From: an uncultured Caulobacterales bacterium
Lineage (GTDB): Bacteria; Pseudomonadota; Alphaproteobacteria; Caulobacterales; Caulobacteraceae
Assembly (NCBI GenBank): GCA_903858685.1
Contig: CAIOJR010000101.1
Span: 30,763 to 94,762 of the forward strand
DNA length: 64,000 bases
Reading direction: 5' to 3'
The notes under the pieces are model-generated. The model was not told where the DNA came from, did not search any database, and saw only the letters and a program-made list of their open reading frames with translations. Made by a program: the position numbers and the translations under genes. Below are positions 49,745 to 60,290 of this stretch, in pieces (position 1 is the stretch's first letter; every line of letters begins with the position of its first letter).

Positions 49745-50635
49745 TTAAAGGCCCCGCACCAGTTTCTCTCGCCAGACGATATAGACGCCGCTGGCCGCGA
49801 TCACGGCGGCGCCGGCGATGATCCAGCCGTCCAGCCGTTCGCCCCAGACGAAATAGCCAAGGCCGGTCGCCCAGATCAGCTGGGTATAGTCGAACGGCGC
49901 CAGGATCGGCAGGGGCGCCAGCCGGGCCGCGGCGGTCAAAAGCAGCTGGGCGATTCCGCCGATCAGGCCTGTGCCGACCATGACCACCAGCATTTGCGGT
50001 CCAGGCGTGATCCAGCCGAACGGCGCACTGGCCAGACCGACCACGGAGCAGGACAGGGTGAAATAGAAGACGATGGTCGGGCCGGACTCGCTGCGCGGCA
50101 TGCTCCGGATCGAGGTCATGGCGGAGGCGGCCCCCATGGCGCCCATAAGGCCAAAGAAGACGCCGAGCGGAGAGCCGTGCATGTCGCCTGGCCGCATGGC
50201 GATCACCACGCCCGCAAAGCCCACGAACACCGCCAGCCAGCGATGCCAGCCCACCCGCTCCTTTAGCAGCACGACCGACAATATGGTCATGAACAGAGGG
50301 GCGGAAAAGGCGAGCGTCACCGCCTGAACCAGAGGCAGATAGGCCACCGACAGGAAGCTGCCCGACATGCCCATCAGCCCGACGGCGGAGCGTGTCAGGT
50401 GACGCCAGGGCCGCTGCGTTTTCAGGGCGCCAAAGCCCACGGTGCTGCGGATGTGCAGAAGTATGGGAATGAAGGCGAAAAAGCTGCGGCAGAAGATGAT
50501 CTGCAACAGGGGCGCCCCGCCCGCAGCCATCCACTTGGCCCCCGCCGAGACACAGGCCACGCAAAACACCGCCGCGAGCCGCGCGAGGACGCCAAGCATA
50601 ATATCGCGCTGCAAGGGCGTGTGGGCGGTGGGCAA
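49745..50635 (-). CDS. DMT superfamily transporter (EamA)
   Basis: About 10 TM; duplicated EamA pattern 'FSAPLFMTILSVVLLKERVGWHRWLAVFVGFAGVVI'. Confidence 0.9.
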   Translation of the reverse strand: MPTAHTPLQRDIMLGVLARLAAVFCVACVSAGAKWMAAGGAPLLQIIFCRSFFAFIPILLHIRSTVGFGALKTQRPWRHLTRSAVGLMGMSGSFLSVAYLPLVQAVTLAFSAPLFMTILSVVLLKERVGWHRWLAVFVGFAGVVIAMRPGDMHGSPLGVFFGLMGAMGAASAMTSIRSMPRSESGPTIVFYFTLSCSVVGLASAPFGWITPGPQMLVVMVGTGLIGGIAQLLLTAAARLAPLPILAPFDYTQLIWATGLGYFVWGERLDGWIIAGAAVIAASGVYIVWREKLVRGL

Positions 50636-50815
50636 GGTTTCGGTTCCTCCGGGTGCGGATCAGGGCTGAGCGCAGTCCCCGCGCGCACCGGGCTATCCTA
50701 AAGCCACCCCGCCTCCAAGCGGGTTGGACGTTTCGTCCCCTTTTCAACCCTGCCAAGCAGCGATAGCGTTCCGCAAGGATCGAAACGGGTCAATAATTCG
50801 CGGGAGGGAGAGGCC

Positions 50816-52369
50816 ATGCCCAGGGCCTATAATGCACGCGCCGGACAGCGCGCCGTCTTTGACGCCCTGATCGACGCGCGGCGGACCTATGGCGCCGACA
50901 AGCCGATTCTGGAAGATCAGGAGCGCAATCCGATCAGCTATACCGACCTGATCCGCGCCGCCTTCGCCCTGGGGCGCCGGATCGCGGCGGTCACCGAGAA
51001 GGGCGAGCGGGTGGGGGTGCTCCTGCCGTCCAGCGCGGGCGGTGCGGTCACCTTCTTTGCGCTTCTGGCCTTTGGCCGGGTTCCGACCATGCTCAATTTC
51101 ACCGCGGGCATCCGCAATCTCAAGGGCGCGTGCCGCGTGGCGGGCGTGAAGCGGGTTCTGACGTCCCAGCGTTTCATCGATCAGGGCAAGCTGGAGGATC
51201 TGATCGACGCCCTTCAGGAGACCTGCGCCATCACCTATCTGGAGGCGGTGCGCAAGGAAATCGGGCTCGCGGACAAGGCGTTCGCCGCCATCGCAGCCCT
51301 GGCGCCCCGGCGCTTTCGCGCACCGGCCGCGCCGGGTGATCCAGGTGTGATCCTGTTTACCTCGGGCAGTTTTGGAACGCCGCGCGGCGTCGTGCTCAGC
51401 CAGGGCAATCTGTGTGCAAATGTGGAACAGGTGGCCGCCCATATTGATCTTCAGCCGCACTGGGTGATGTTCAATCCCTTGCCGATCTTCCATTGTCTTG
51501 GCCTGACGGGCGGGGTGCTGCTGCCGATCCTCACCGGCATGAAGGCGTTTCAATATCCCTCTCCCCTTCATGTGAAGCAGATCCCCCCGCTGATCCGCGA
51601 TTGCGGCGCGTCCATCCTTCTGTCGACCGACACCTTCGTGAACCAGTATGCGCGGGCGAGCGACGCGGGCGACCTGTCCAGCCTGCTATTTGTGGTCTGC
51701 GGCGCAGAACGGGTGCGCGAGGAGACCCATAATCTGTTCGCGGAGCGTTTCAGCGGGGTGGAGCTGCTGGAAGGCTATGGCGCGACCGAGGGCTCGCCCG
51801 TCATCGCGGTCAATCGCCCCGGAGATTACAAGCGCGGCACGGTGGGGCCGCTGGTTCCTGGTCTGGAGGTGCGGCTCGAAAAGGTGGCCGGCATCGACGC
51901 AGGCGAGCGCATGTGGGTCCGCGGCCCCAATATCATGTCGGGCTATCTGAACGAGCACGGCGTGCTGGAGCCTCCCGCCGGGGGCTGGCACGACACCGGC
52001 GACGTGGTGGAGCTGGACGCAGACGGCCATGTGGTGATCAAGGGACGCGTGAAACGTTTCGCCAAGATCGGCGGCGAAATGGTGTCTCTGGCGGTGGCTG
52101 AGGATATAGCCTCCGGCGTCTGGCCTGACGCCCGTCACGCCGTGATCTCCCTGCCTGACGCGCGCAAGGGCGAGCGGTTGGTGCTGGTCACGGATCGGCT
52201 GGATGCGTCGGTCGCCAGCCTGGTCTCGCACGCCCAGTCCATCGGCGCGCCTGAATTGTCGGTGCCGCGCAAGATTGTCCGTGTACCGGAACTCCCCGTG
52301 CTGGGCAGCGGCAAGACGGACTATGTGGCGATTCAGCGGATGGCGGAGACCGACTCCAAGGCCGCATGA
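50816..52369 (+). CDS. Acyl-CoA/ACP synthetase (AMP-binding, Aas-like stand-alone)
   Basis: 'GVILFTSGSFGTPRGVVLSQGNL', 'LLEGYGATEGSPVIAVN', 'VIKGRVKRFAKIGGEMVSLAVAED', 'GSGKTDYVAIQ'. Confidence 0.88.
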   Translation: MPRAYNARAGQRAVFDALIDARRTYGADKPILEDQERNPISYTDLIRAAFALGRRIAAVTEKGERVGVLLPSSAGGAVTFFALLAFGRVPTMLNFTAGIRNLKGACRVAGVKRVLTSQRFIDQGKLEDLIDALQETCAITYLEAVRKEIGLADKAFAAIAALAPRRFRAPAAPGDPGVILFTSGSFGTPRGVVLSQGNLCANVEQVAAHIDLQPHWVMFNPLPIFHCLGLTGGVLLPILTGMKAFQYPSPLHVKQIPPLIRDCGASILLSTDTFVNQYARASDAGDLSSLLFVVCGAERVREETHNLFAERFSGVELLEGYGATEGSPVIAVNRPGDYKRGTVGPLVPGLEVRLEKVAGIDAGERMWVRGPNIMSGYLNEHGVLEPPAGGWHDTGDVVELDADGHVVIKGRVKRFAKIGGEMVSLAVAEDIASGVWPDARHAVISLPDARKGERLVLVTDRLDASVASLVSHAQSIGAPELSVPRKIVRVPELPVLGSGKTDYVAIQRMAETDSKAA

Positions 52370-52375
52370 GCCGCC

Positions 52376-53278
52376 TTATGGCGTCTGGTCCGGGTGATTG
52401 ATCACGGCGCTTGCCGTCAGGACCGCTCCGAAAGAGGCCGCGATGATGGCGCTGATGCCCAAAAGCTGCGCCGGGCCCAGATGTTCGCCAAGAAACACAA
52501 AGCCGGACAGGGCCGCCAGCGCCGGTTCAGCGCTCATGCAGATGCCGAAAGTGCGTGCGGGCAGCCGCCGAAGCGCAATCATTTCCAGCGAATAGGGCAG
52601 GGCGCTGGACATGACCGCAACGCCGATTCCCAAGGGCAGAAGGCTTGGATCCAACAGTCTGACCCCGGCGTGAGCCACGCCGAAGGGCACGGCGACCGCG
52701 GCGGCTATGAGGCTGCCGACCGCCACGGTCTGCCCGCCGTGCTGGTCGCCGGCCTTCGCGCCGAACAGGATATAAAGCGCCCAGCAACCCCCTGCCGCCA
52801 GCGCAAAGCCTGCGCCGGCCACATCCAGTGACGCGCTGAGCGGCGATACAGGCGACAACACCACCACGCCGGCCGCCGCCAGTCCGACCCAGACGAAATC
52901 CCGCGCCTTTCGCGATGTGGCGACCGCCACGCCCAAAGGCCCCAGGAACTCCAGCGCCACGGCGACACCCAGGGGAACGGTACGTAACGCCATGTAAAAA
53001 CAGAGGTTCATGACGCCGAGCGACAGGCCGTAGAGCAGCAGCGGAACCGTATTGCTGCGAGAAAGCCGCACCCGCCATGGCTTTCCGACCACGGTCATGA
53101 CCAGGGCGGAAAAGGCCAGTCTCAGGGCGGTCGCGCCCTGTGCGCCCACAAACGGGAACAGACCCTTGGCCAGAGACGCCCCGATCTGGATCGACACCAT
53201 GGCCACCAGCAAAACCGCCAGCGATCCGGCGATCGGCGAGCGCAAGGAAGACAGCCGCAACTTTCCGGGGGTGTTCAA
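52376..53278 (-). CDS. DMT/EamA exporter (RhtA-like)
   Basis: 'GPLGVAVATSRKARDFVWVGLAAAGVVVL', 'SSALPYSLEMIALRRLPARTFGICMSAEPALAALSGFVFLGEHL'. Confidence 0.9.
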   Translation of the reverse strand: MNTPGKLRLSSLRSPIAGSLAVLLVAMVSIQIGASLAKGLFPFVGAQGATALRLAFSALVMTVVGKPWRVRLSRSNTVPLLLYGLSLGVMNLCFYMALRTVPLGVAVALEFLGPLGVAVATSRKARDFVWVGLAAAGVVVLSPVSPLSASLDVAGAGFALAAGGCWALYILFGAKAGDQHGGQTVAVGSLIAAAVAVPFGVAHAGVRLLDPSLLPLGIGVAVMSSALPYSLEMIALRRLPARTFGICMSAEPALAALSGFVFLGEHLGPAQLLGISAIIAASFGAVLTASAVINHPDQTP

Positions 53279-53412
53279 GCGAGCGGACCCGGTCTGTTCG
53301 GCGTGTGGCGGGGTTCTGTCATATCGGGCCTTTGCGCATGAAGAGCGCAGACGACACTAAACGCGTTCGGCGGGGGGGCAAGGCATGGCGGACGCCGCCC
53401 GATTCGTGGGAT

Positions 53413-53432
53413 TTCATCCGTCGTCGGATGAA
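53413..53432. promoter_or_regulatory. Hairpin upstream of TonB-dependent receptor
   Basis: TTCATCCG-TCGT-CGGATGAA, perfect 8-bp stem. Confidence 0.45.
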
Positions 53433-53674
53433 GACATATGCTCCAAGCCGGGGCGCCCCGGTCCTCGTGATCAGGACTCGGGCATTTTTGCCACAAGGCG
53501 CGGTAAATTGTGGCGAAAAGCGGCGCATATCCATCTTTGTGACGGTCCGCGCCTTTCATGTTGCGAAGTTGTCATGAAAAACGCGTCCTACACGTCAGCA
53601 GTTGAAGCAACGATTTGAACGAAGGATGGCCGGCCCAGCGCTGCTGGAGGCCTCGTTTCACCGGGGGTAATATC

Positions 53675-56287
53675 ATGACTTTCATCAGGAGCGCGGACAC
53701 TGCGTCTGCGGCTATCATGTCGTCGCGGATGCATCGCGGCGCCGCCGTGCTGGCTCTGGCGGGCAGCCTGTTCGCCTATTCGGCGGCCCAGGCTCAGTCG
53801 ACAGCATCGCAGACGGTCGAGCAGGTTGTCGTGACGGCCAAGACCTCGGTTGCGACCGATGGTCTGGCGACCTTGTCCAAGGCGGCCAAGGATCAGGCCA
53901 TTGTGACACAGGCCTATATCGAGCATCAGGTCGGCAGCTCGAACTTCGCCCAGTTGATCAATCTTCTCCCCGGCGTGAACTATTCGACAGAAGACCCGAC
54001 GGGCGTCCTGTCCAGCGACTTCCGGATGCACGGCTTTGACGGCGCCCACGTTTCCTTCACCCTGGACGGCACGCCGCTGAACGACACCGGCAACTACGCC
54101 ATCTATCCGGGCGAATATTCGCCGGGCGAAACCACGGGCTCGATCACGGTCAATATGGGCCAGACCGAAGTCGACAGCCCCACGGCGTCGGCCATCGGCG
54201 GCACGGTCAACATCCTGACCAAGCTTCCCTCCGAAACGCCGCAAACCCTGGTTAACCTGACCGCCGGCAGCTACGGCTACGGCCGCGCCTATGGCGAGTT
54301 CGACACAGGCGAGATCGGGCCTTTCAAGACCCGCTCCTTCCTGGCGGTGAACTATGTGGATGCTGACAAGACCAAGGGCGAAGGCACAATCACGCGCTGG
54401 GGTCTTGATGGTCGCGTTTATCAACCGCTGAAGGGCGACGACTTCCTCAGCGTCGGCTTCACCTATGCTTCGGACCGTCCCTACTTCTATCAGTCGAGCT
54501 CACCGGCCCAGTACGCGCAATTTGGCCGCAGCATCGACTACAACACCCAATGGGCGGCGCCGACAGCAATCGCGGGCAAGGCGGACGGCATCGCCGGCGC
54601 CACCGCTGCGCCCGGCTTCGAGCAGGGCAACGACTCCAACTTCTGGAAACTGCATCCCAATCCGGTCGATTTCGGCGACATCCGCGGTCAATCGCGCTTT
54701 TCGGTTGGCAAGGGACTGACCCTGACGGTCGACCCTTATTTCTTCTATACGCTGGCCAATGGCGGCGGCACGACGAACCTGAGCGAGTCTGACCCGCGTC
54801 TGGCGGGTTCCAAGACCTTCTCGACCTGCGCGGGCGGCGGAAAGGGCGTGGACCTGAACGGCGATGGCGACTGCCTGGACACGGTTCTGGTCTATTCTCC
54901 CAGCAACACCCAGACCCATCGCTATGGCGTAAACTCCTCGTTGATCTATGATTTCAACGAAAATAATCGTGTCCAGCTGTCCTATAGCTTCGACTACGGC
55001 CGTCACCGCCAGACCGGCGAATACACCACGATCGATCAGGCCACGGGCACGCCGAACAACGTGTTCGGCGGCGGCAACGGTAATGGCACGCCTATTCTGG
55101 CGCTCGACGGAACGCCACTGCGCAAGCGCGACCGCTTCTCCATCGCCGAGCTCAACCAGATTTCCGCTAACTATGTGGGCAAGTTCTTCGACGACAAGCT
55201 GCATGTCAGCATCGGCGTGCGCGACCCGTTCTTTGAGCGTCAGCTGAACCAGTTCTGCTATACCTATAACGGCAGCAGCGCGATCTGTGACAGCGCGCCC
55301 CAGTCGGCGGTCGCAGCCGCCCTGGCTCTCGACAACGCCAAGGTCGGCGCTGTGGCCGGGTCCAAGGCGACCAACCTGTCGACCCTGCTCGGCACGACCG
55401 TCAGCTATGGCCCCAACGGCCAGGCCAATTTCCGTCTGCCGTTCTCGCAGACCTATAATTTCAACAAGCCTCTCCCGAGCCTGAACGCCAGCTACCAGTT
55501 CGACGACCACAGCAGCGTCTACGCCACTCTGTCCAAGGGCTTCTCCGCTCCGAAGACAGACAACCTGTACACCAGCAGCCAAGAGTTCGTGGCGCCGGAG
55601 TCCAGCGACCAGTATGGCGTGGGTTATCGCTACCATGCGCCAACCCTGACCTTCACGGCGAACCTGTGGGATTCGAAGTGGAACAACCACATCGTCACCT
55701 CCTATGACCCGCTCGACCCGACCCTCAGCGTCGACCGCAATGTCGGCGGCGTGGATATCTACGGTCTGGACGCCGAACTGGGCTGGTCGGCTACGCACGA
55801 GCTGAAGTTCTACCTGTCCGGCAACCTGACCAAGAGCAAGCTGGACGCCAACTATCAGGTGACGGTGGCCAGCGGACCTGACGCCGGCAAGTCCATCGCC
55901 CTGCCCGTGAAGGGCAAGGAGTTGGTGCTGACTCCTGAGCAAACCTTCTCGGCGCGCAGCGAATACAAGCTTGGCGACCTGACCCTGGGCCTGCAAGGCA
56001 AGTATACGGGCAAGCGCTACGTCTCGGACATGAATGATGTCAGCCTGCCGGGCTACTTTGTTTGGGACTTCGACGCTGAATACAAGTTCTCCCCTTTGGG
56101 ACATCCTTCGAGCCTGAACCTGCAGGTCTATAACTTGCTGGGCGAGAACTATTATGTTCGTCCGTCGACCGTCTCCAACGTCAATGCGATCACCTTCGCT
56201 AACGGGGACAAGATCAACGGCAGCACGTCCTACTACTATACGGGTGCGCCGACGACGGTTTACCTGACCCTGAAGACCAAGTTCTGA
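53675..56287 (+). CDS. TonB-dependent receptor
   Basis: Signal 'AAVLALAGSLFAYSAAQAQ', 'EQVVVTAKTSV', plug 'INLLPGVNYSTEDPTGVLSSDFRMHGFDGAHVSFTLDGTPLNDTG', C-terminal ...TVYLTLKTKF. Confidence 0.94.
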   Translation: MTFIRSADTASAAIMSSRMHRGAAVLALAGSLFAYSAAQAQSTASQTVEQVVVTAKTSVATDGLATLSKAAKDQAIVTQAYIEHQVGSSNFAQLINLLPGVNYSTEDPTGVLSSDFRMHGFDGAHVSFTLDGTPLNDTGNYAIYPGEYSPGETTGSITVNMGQTEVDSPTASAIGGTVNILTKLPSETPQTLVNLTAGSYGYGRAYGEFDTGEIGPFKTRSFLAVNYVDADKTKGEGTITRWGLDGRVYQPLKGDDFLSVGFTYASDRPYFYQSSSPAQYAQFGRSIDYNTQWAAPTAIAGKADGIAGATAAPGFEQGNDSNFWKLHPNPVDFGDIRGQSRFSVGKGLTLTVDPYFFYTLANGGGTTNLSESDPRLAGSKTFSTCAGGGKGVDLNGDGDCLDTVLVYSPSNTQTHRYGVNSSLIYDFNENNRVQLSYSFDYGRHRQTGEYTTIDQATGTPNNVFGGGNGNGTPILALDGTPLRKRDRFSIAELNQISANYVGKFFDDKLHVSIGVRDPFFERQLNQFCYTYNGSSAICDSAPQSAVAAALALDNAKVGAVAGSKATNLSTLLGTTVSYGPNGQANFRLPFSQTYNFNKPLPSLNASYQFDDHSSVYATLSKGFSAPKTDNLYTSSQEFVAPESSDQYGVGYRYHAPTLTFTANLWDSKWNNHIVTSYDPLDPTLSVDRNVGGVDIYGLDAELGWSATHELKFYLSGNLTKSKLDANYQVTVASGPDAGKSIALPVKGKELVLTPEQTFSARSEYKLGDLTLGLQGKYTGKRYVSDMNDVSLPGYFVWDFDAEYKFSPLGHPSSLNLQVYNLLGENYYVRPSTVSNVNAITFANGDKINGSTSYYYTGAPTTVYLTLKTKF

Positions 56288-56309
56288 TCCACGTCACAGT
56301 GAGCAGACG

Positions 56310-56339
56310 AAAAGGGGCGGTGCATGCACCGCCCCTTTT
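56310..56339. terminator. Bidirectional terminator between convergent TonB receptor and glcB
   Basis: Perfect 30-bp palindrome AAAAGGGGCGGTGCATGCACCGCCCCTTTT with flanking T/A tract. Confidence 0.9.
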
Positions 56340-56390
56340 TTGTGGCTGACAGTTGGTGTTTTCGGGTCAGGCTGGAACCGCAGCGACGTT

Positions 56391-58535
56391 CTACGACAGA
56401 GCCGACTTCAATTCCCGTCTGCGGCGATGCAGGATGAACTCGGTATAGCCGTTGGGCTGCTCCCGTCCCTGAAACACCAGGTCAAGAGCGGCCTGATAGG
56501 CGATGCTGCCCTCATAGTCCGGGGCCATGGGACGATAGGCGGTGTCGGCTGAATTTTGGCGATCCACCACCAAAGCCATTCGCCTGAAAGTCTCCCGCAC
56601 CTGGGCCTCGGTGCACACGCCGTGGTGCAGCCAGTTGGCGATGTGCTGGCTGGAGATGCGCAAGGTCGCACGGTCTTCCATCAGGCCCACGTCAAAGATG
56701 TCGGGCACTTTGGAGCAGCCGACGCCCTGATCCACCCAGCGGACGACGTAGCCGAGCAGGCCCTGGATATTGTTGTCCAGTTCTTCCTGCACCTCGGCGG
56801 GGTTCCAGTTCGAGGCGCTTACCGGGGCGCTCAGCAGGTCCGCCAGACGCGCATCCGGGTGTCGCGGCATGGCGGCGCGCACGGCGGCGACATCCACCTG
56901 ATGATAGTGCAGAGCGTGCAGGGTGGCGGCGGTGGGGGAGGGAACCCATGCCGTGCTGGCGCCCGTCCGGGGATGGCCGATCTTGTCTCGCAGCATGGCC
57001 GCCATCTGATCGGGCGCCGCCCACATGCCCTTGCCGATCTGGGCGCGGTCGTTGAAGCCGGTCGCAAGGCCGATGTCGACATTGCGCTTCTCATAGGCGT
57101 CCAGCCAGATCTGCCCCTTCATGGCCGCCTTGCGCACCATGGGGCCAAGCTCCATGTCGGTGTGGATCTCGTCGCCCGTCCGGTCGAGGAAGCCGGTATT
57201 GATGAAGACCACCCGTTCGCGTGCGGCGTGGATGCAGGCTTTCAGGTTGACGCTGGTGCGGCGCTCTTCGTCCATGATGCCCAGCTTGACGGTGTTGCGG
57301 GCCAGACCCAGTGCGTCTTCCACCTGGTCGAAAAGGCTGACGGCGAGCGCGACCTCGGCAGGGCCGTGCAGCTTGGGTTTGACCACATAGATGGCGCCCG
57401 CCGCACTATTGGCGCGCCCGCCGTTCAGGTCGTGCAGAGCGCTCGCGACGGTCACCATGGCGTCGATCACGGTTTCATAGACCGCGCGGCCATCCAGCGT
57501 CACCGCATCGCTGATCATGTGATGGCCGACATTGCGCACCAGCAGGACCGCGCGACCACGCAGACGCAACGTCGCACCCTCCGGCGTCGTGAAGTTGCGA
57601 TCCGGGTCCAGACGGCGCGTCTCGGTGCGGCCGCCCTTGGCGAATGTCGCGCTGAGATCGCCCTTCATCAGGCCGAGCCAGGTGCGATAGACCTCGACCT
57701 TTTCCTCGGCGTCGACAGCCGCGACCGAATCCTCGCAGTCCTGAATGGCGGTCAGGGCCGATTCCAGCTGCACGTCGCACACGCCGGCGGGGTCGTCCCG
57801 GCCAATCGGATGGCTGGGGTCGATGATGATTTCAGCGTGCAGGCCATTGTGCTTGAGAAGCACGCCTGTGGGCGCGTCGGCTTCACCGCGCCAGCCGGCC
57901 AACTGTTGCGGATCGGCCAGGTCGGCGGTTTCGCCGTTGACGAGGCGGACCTGCAAGGCGCCGCCCACTATCTGGTAGCGGACGGCCTGTGCGTGACCGC
58001 CTTTGGCCAGGGGCGCCATCTTGTCCAGCATATCGCGCGCAAAGGCGATGACGCCCGCGCCGCGCACGGCGTTGTATGGGCCGGGAGGCAGGGGCGGCGC
58101 CAGCGCATCCGTGCCATAGAGCGCGTCATAAAGGCTGCCCCAGCGCGCATTAGCCGCGTTGAGCGCATAGCGTGGGTTCGACAGCGGCACGACCAGTTGC
58201 GGCCCGGCCAGGGTGGAAATTTCGGGATCAACGCCTTCTGTGCTGATCTCGAAGTCCGCCGGTTCTGTCGTGAGATAGCCGATTTCCATCAGAAAACGGA
58301 TCTGGGCGTCGACATCCGCCGACGCGCCGCGACGGTCGCGATTCCAGGCGTCAATTTCCTTCTGGAGCCTATTGCGCGTCTCCATCAGTTCCGCGTTTTT
58401 CGGGCCGAAATCGGTCAGGATCCGTTCCAGCCCGGTCCAGAAGCGGTTAGCGCTGAGGCCTGTTCCCGGCAGCACTTCGTTTTCCACGAAGGCGCGCAGC
58501 ACGGCTTCCACATGAAGGCGATCTGATGAGCTCAT
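56391..58535 (-). CDS. glcB: Malate synthase G
   Basis: '[83 protein letters not shown]'. Confidence 0.97.
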   Translation of the reverse strand: MSSSDRLHVEAVLRAFVENEVLPGTGLSANRFWTGLERILTDFGPKNAELMETRNRLQKEIDAWNRDRRGASADVDAQIRFLMEIGYLTTEPADFEISTEGVDPEISTLAGPQLVVPLSNPRYALNAANARWGSLYDALYGTDALAPPLPPGPYNAVRGAGVIAFARDMLDKMAPLAKGGHAQAVRYQIVGGALQVRLVNGETADLADPQQLAGWRGEADAPTGVLLKHNGLHAEIIIDPSHPIGRDDPAGVCDVQLESALTAIQDCEDSVAAVDAEEKVEVYRTWLGLMKGDLSATFAKGGRTETRRLDPDRNFTTPEGATLRLRGRAVLLVRNVGHHMISDAVTLDGRAVYETVIDAMVTVASALHDLNGGRANSAAGAIYVVKPKLHGPAEVALAVSLFDQVEDALGLARNTVKLGIMDEERRTSVNLKACIHAARERVVFINTGFLDRTGDEIHTDMELGPMVRKAAMKGQIWLDAYEKRNVDIGLATGFNDRAQIGKGMWAAPDQMAAMLRDKIGHPRTGASTAWVPSPTAATLHALHYHQVDVAAVRAAMPRHPDARLADLLSAPVSASNWNPAEVQEELDNNIQGLLGYVVRWVDQGVGCSKVPDIFDVGLMEDRATLRISSQHIANWLHHGVCTEAQVRETFRRMALVVDRQNSADTAYRPMAPDYEGSIAYQAALDLVFQGREQPNGYTEFILHRRRRELKSALS

Positions 58536-58570
58536 AGAGGCATTAAACCTGTCTTGGGTAAAAAGGAAAA

Positions 58571-58600
58571 CGCGGCCTGAGCTGGCGATCTCAGGCCGCG
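58571..58600 (-). terminator. Terminator/attenuator-like hairpin between aceA and glcB
   Basis: CGCGGCCTGAG-CTGGCGAT-CTCAGGCCGCG, 11-bp perfect stem, followed on minus strand by TTTTCCTTTTT. Confidence 0.8.
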
Positions 58601-58631
58601 CAAGGTGTGCGCTTACAATCGATCCCGTCGC

Positions 58632-60224
58632 TTAGGCGAACTGGTTCATCGTATTGTGAGCGCCGCCAGCCTTGAGGGCTGCTTCTCCCGCAAAGTATTC
58701 CTTGTGGTCGTCGCCAATGTCGGAACCCGACATGTTCTGATGCTTCACGCAGGCGATACCCTGGCGGATTTCCTGACGTTGGACGTTCAGCACGTAACCC
58801 AACATCCCCTGGGAGCCGAAATACTCCCTGGCCAGATTGTCAGTCGACAGGGCCGCCGTGTGGTAGGTCGGCAGGGTGATCAGGTGATGGAAGACGCCCG
58901 CGCGCCGGGCCGCGTCCGACTGGAAGGTACGGATGCACTCATCGGCTTCCCTGGCGAGGTCTGTGGCGTCATAGTCGGCGCTCATCAGGCCCTTGCGGTC
59001 ATAGGCCGCCACGTCCTTGCCCGCCGCGACCCAGGCGTCATAGACCTGTTGGCGGAAGTTCAGGGTCCAGTTGAAGGACGGCGAATTGTTGTAGACCAGC
59101 TTGGCGGAGGGAACGACTTCGCGGATGCGGTCCACCATGTCGGCGATCTGGGCGATGTGCGGCTTTTCCGTCTCGATCCACAGCAGGTCCGCGCCATTCT
59201 GCAGGGCGGTGATGCAGTCCAGCACGCAGCGGTCTTCGCCCGTCCCGGGCAGGAACTGGAACAGGTTGGAGGGCAGGCGCTTGGGACGCAGCAGCTTGCC
59301 GTTCCGGTTGATCACCACATCGCCATTGGCGCTATTTTCCGGGGTGATTTCTTCGCAGTCGAGGAAGCTGTTATAGAGGTCGCCAATATCGCCGGGCTGA
59401 CGGCTATAGGCGATCTGCTTGGTCAGGCCCGCGCCCAGGCTGTCCGTGCGGGCGACAATGATCCCGTCCTCCACGCCCAGTTCCAGGAAGGCGTAGCGGC
59501 AGGCGCGCACCTTGGCCAGAAAGTCTTCATGCGGGACCGTGACCTTGCCGTCCTGGTGGCCGCACTGCTTTTCGTCCGAGACCTGATTCTCAATCTGCAG
59601 GGCGCAGGCGCCCGCCTCGATCATCTTCTTGGCCAGAAGATAGGTCGCCTCGGCATTGCCAAAGCCCGCGTCAATGTCGGCGATGATGGGCACGACGTGG
59701 GTCTGGTAGTTCTCAACCGCTGTGAGCAGGGCGGTTTCACGGGCAGCGTCGCCCGCGGCGCGGGCGGCGTCGACGTCGCGGAACATCAGGCTCAGTTCAC
59801 GCGCATCGGCCTGACGCAGGAAGGTGTAGAGCTCTTCGATCAGGGCCGGGACCGAGGTCTTTTCATGCATGGACTGGTCGGGCAGGGGACCGAAATCCGA
59901 GCGCAGAGCCGCCACCATCCAGCCGGACAGATAAAGATAACGCCGGTCGGTCGCGCCGAAATGTTTCTTGATGGAGATCATCTTCTGCTGGCCGATGAAG
60001 CCGTGCCAGCAGCCGAGCGACTGGGTGTAATTGGACGGATCGGCGTCATAGGCCGCCATGTCCTTGCGCATGATCGCGGCGGTGTAGCGCGCAATATCCA
60101 GGCCGGTCTTGAAGCGGTTCTGAAGGCGCATCCGGGTCACGGACTCGGCGTTGATGCTGTTCCACGACCCGTTCTTGCTTTTGATCAGGTTGTCGAAATG
60201 GCTGATATGCTCGTGATAAGACAT
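58632..60224 (-). CDS. aceA: Isocitrate lyase (long, about 530 aa form)
   Basis: 'MIEAGACALQIENQVSDEKQCGHQDGKVTVPHEDFLAKVRACRYAFLELGVEDGIIVARTDSLGAGLTKQI', 'YNNSPSFNWTLNF'. Confidence 0.97.
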   Translation of the reverse strand: MSYHEHISHFDNLIKSKNGSWNSINAESVTRMRLQNRFKTGLDIARYTAAIMRKDMAAYDADPSNYTQSLGCWHGFIGQQKMISIKKHFGATDRRYLYLSGWMVAALRSDFGPLPDQSMHEKTSVPALIEELYTFLRQADARELSLMFRDVDAARAAGDAARETALLTAVENYQTHVVPIIADIDAGFGNAEATYLLAKKMIEAGACALQIENQVSDEKQCGHQDGKVTVPHEDFLAKVRACRYAFLELGVEDGIIVARTDSLGAGLTKQIAYSRQPGDIGDLYNSFLDCEEITPENSANGDVVINRNGKLLRPKRLPSNLFQFLPGTGEDRCVLDCITALQNGADLLWIETEKPHIAQIADMVDRIREVVPSAKLVYNNSPSFNWTLNFRQQVYDAWVAAGKDVAAYDRKGLMSADYDATDLAREADECIRTFQSDAARRAGVFHHLITLPTYHTAALSTDNLAREYFGSQGMLGYVLNVQRQEIRQGIACVKHQNMSGSDIGDDHKEYFAGEAALKAGGAHNTMNQFA

Positions 60225-60290
60225 GGCTATCCTCAGGCGCCGATCTTGGGGCGCCATCTGCTTTTCTGAATGAGTGGGGTGCTTTTGCGA

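Noticed and set aside
49455-50756. 433-aa minus ORF
   Set aside because: Alternate frame over the EamA transporter and thiolase 3' end; no coherent protein features.
54500-56104. 534-aa minus-strand ORF
   Set aside because: Antisense shadow of the TonB-dependent receptor.
56556-58526. 656-aa plus-strand ORF
   Set aside because: Antisense to glcB, whose protein is unmistakable malate synthase G.
58605-60269. 554-aa plus-strand ORF
   Set aside because: Antisense shadow of aceA.
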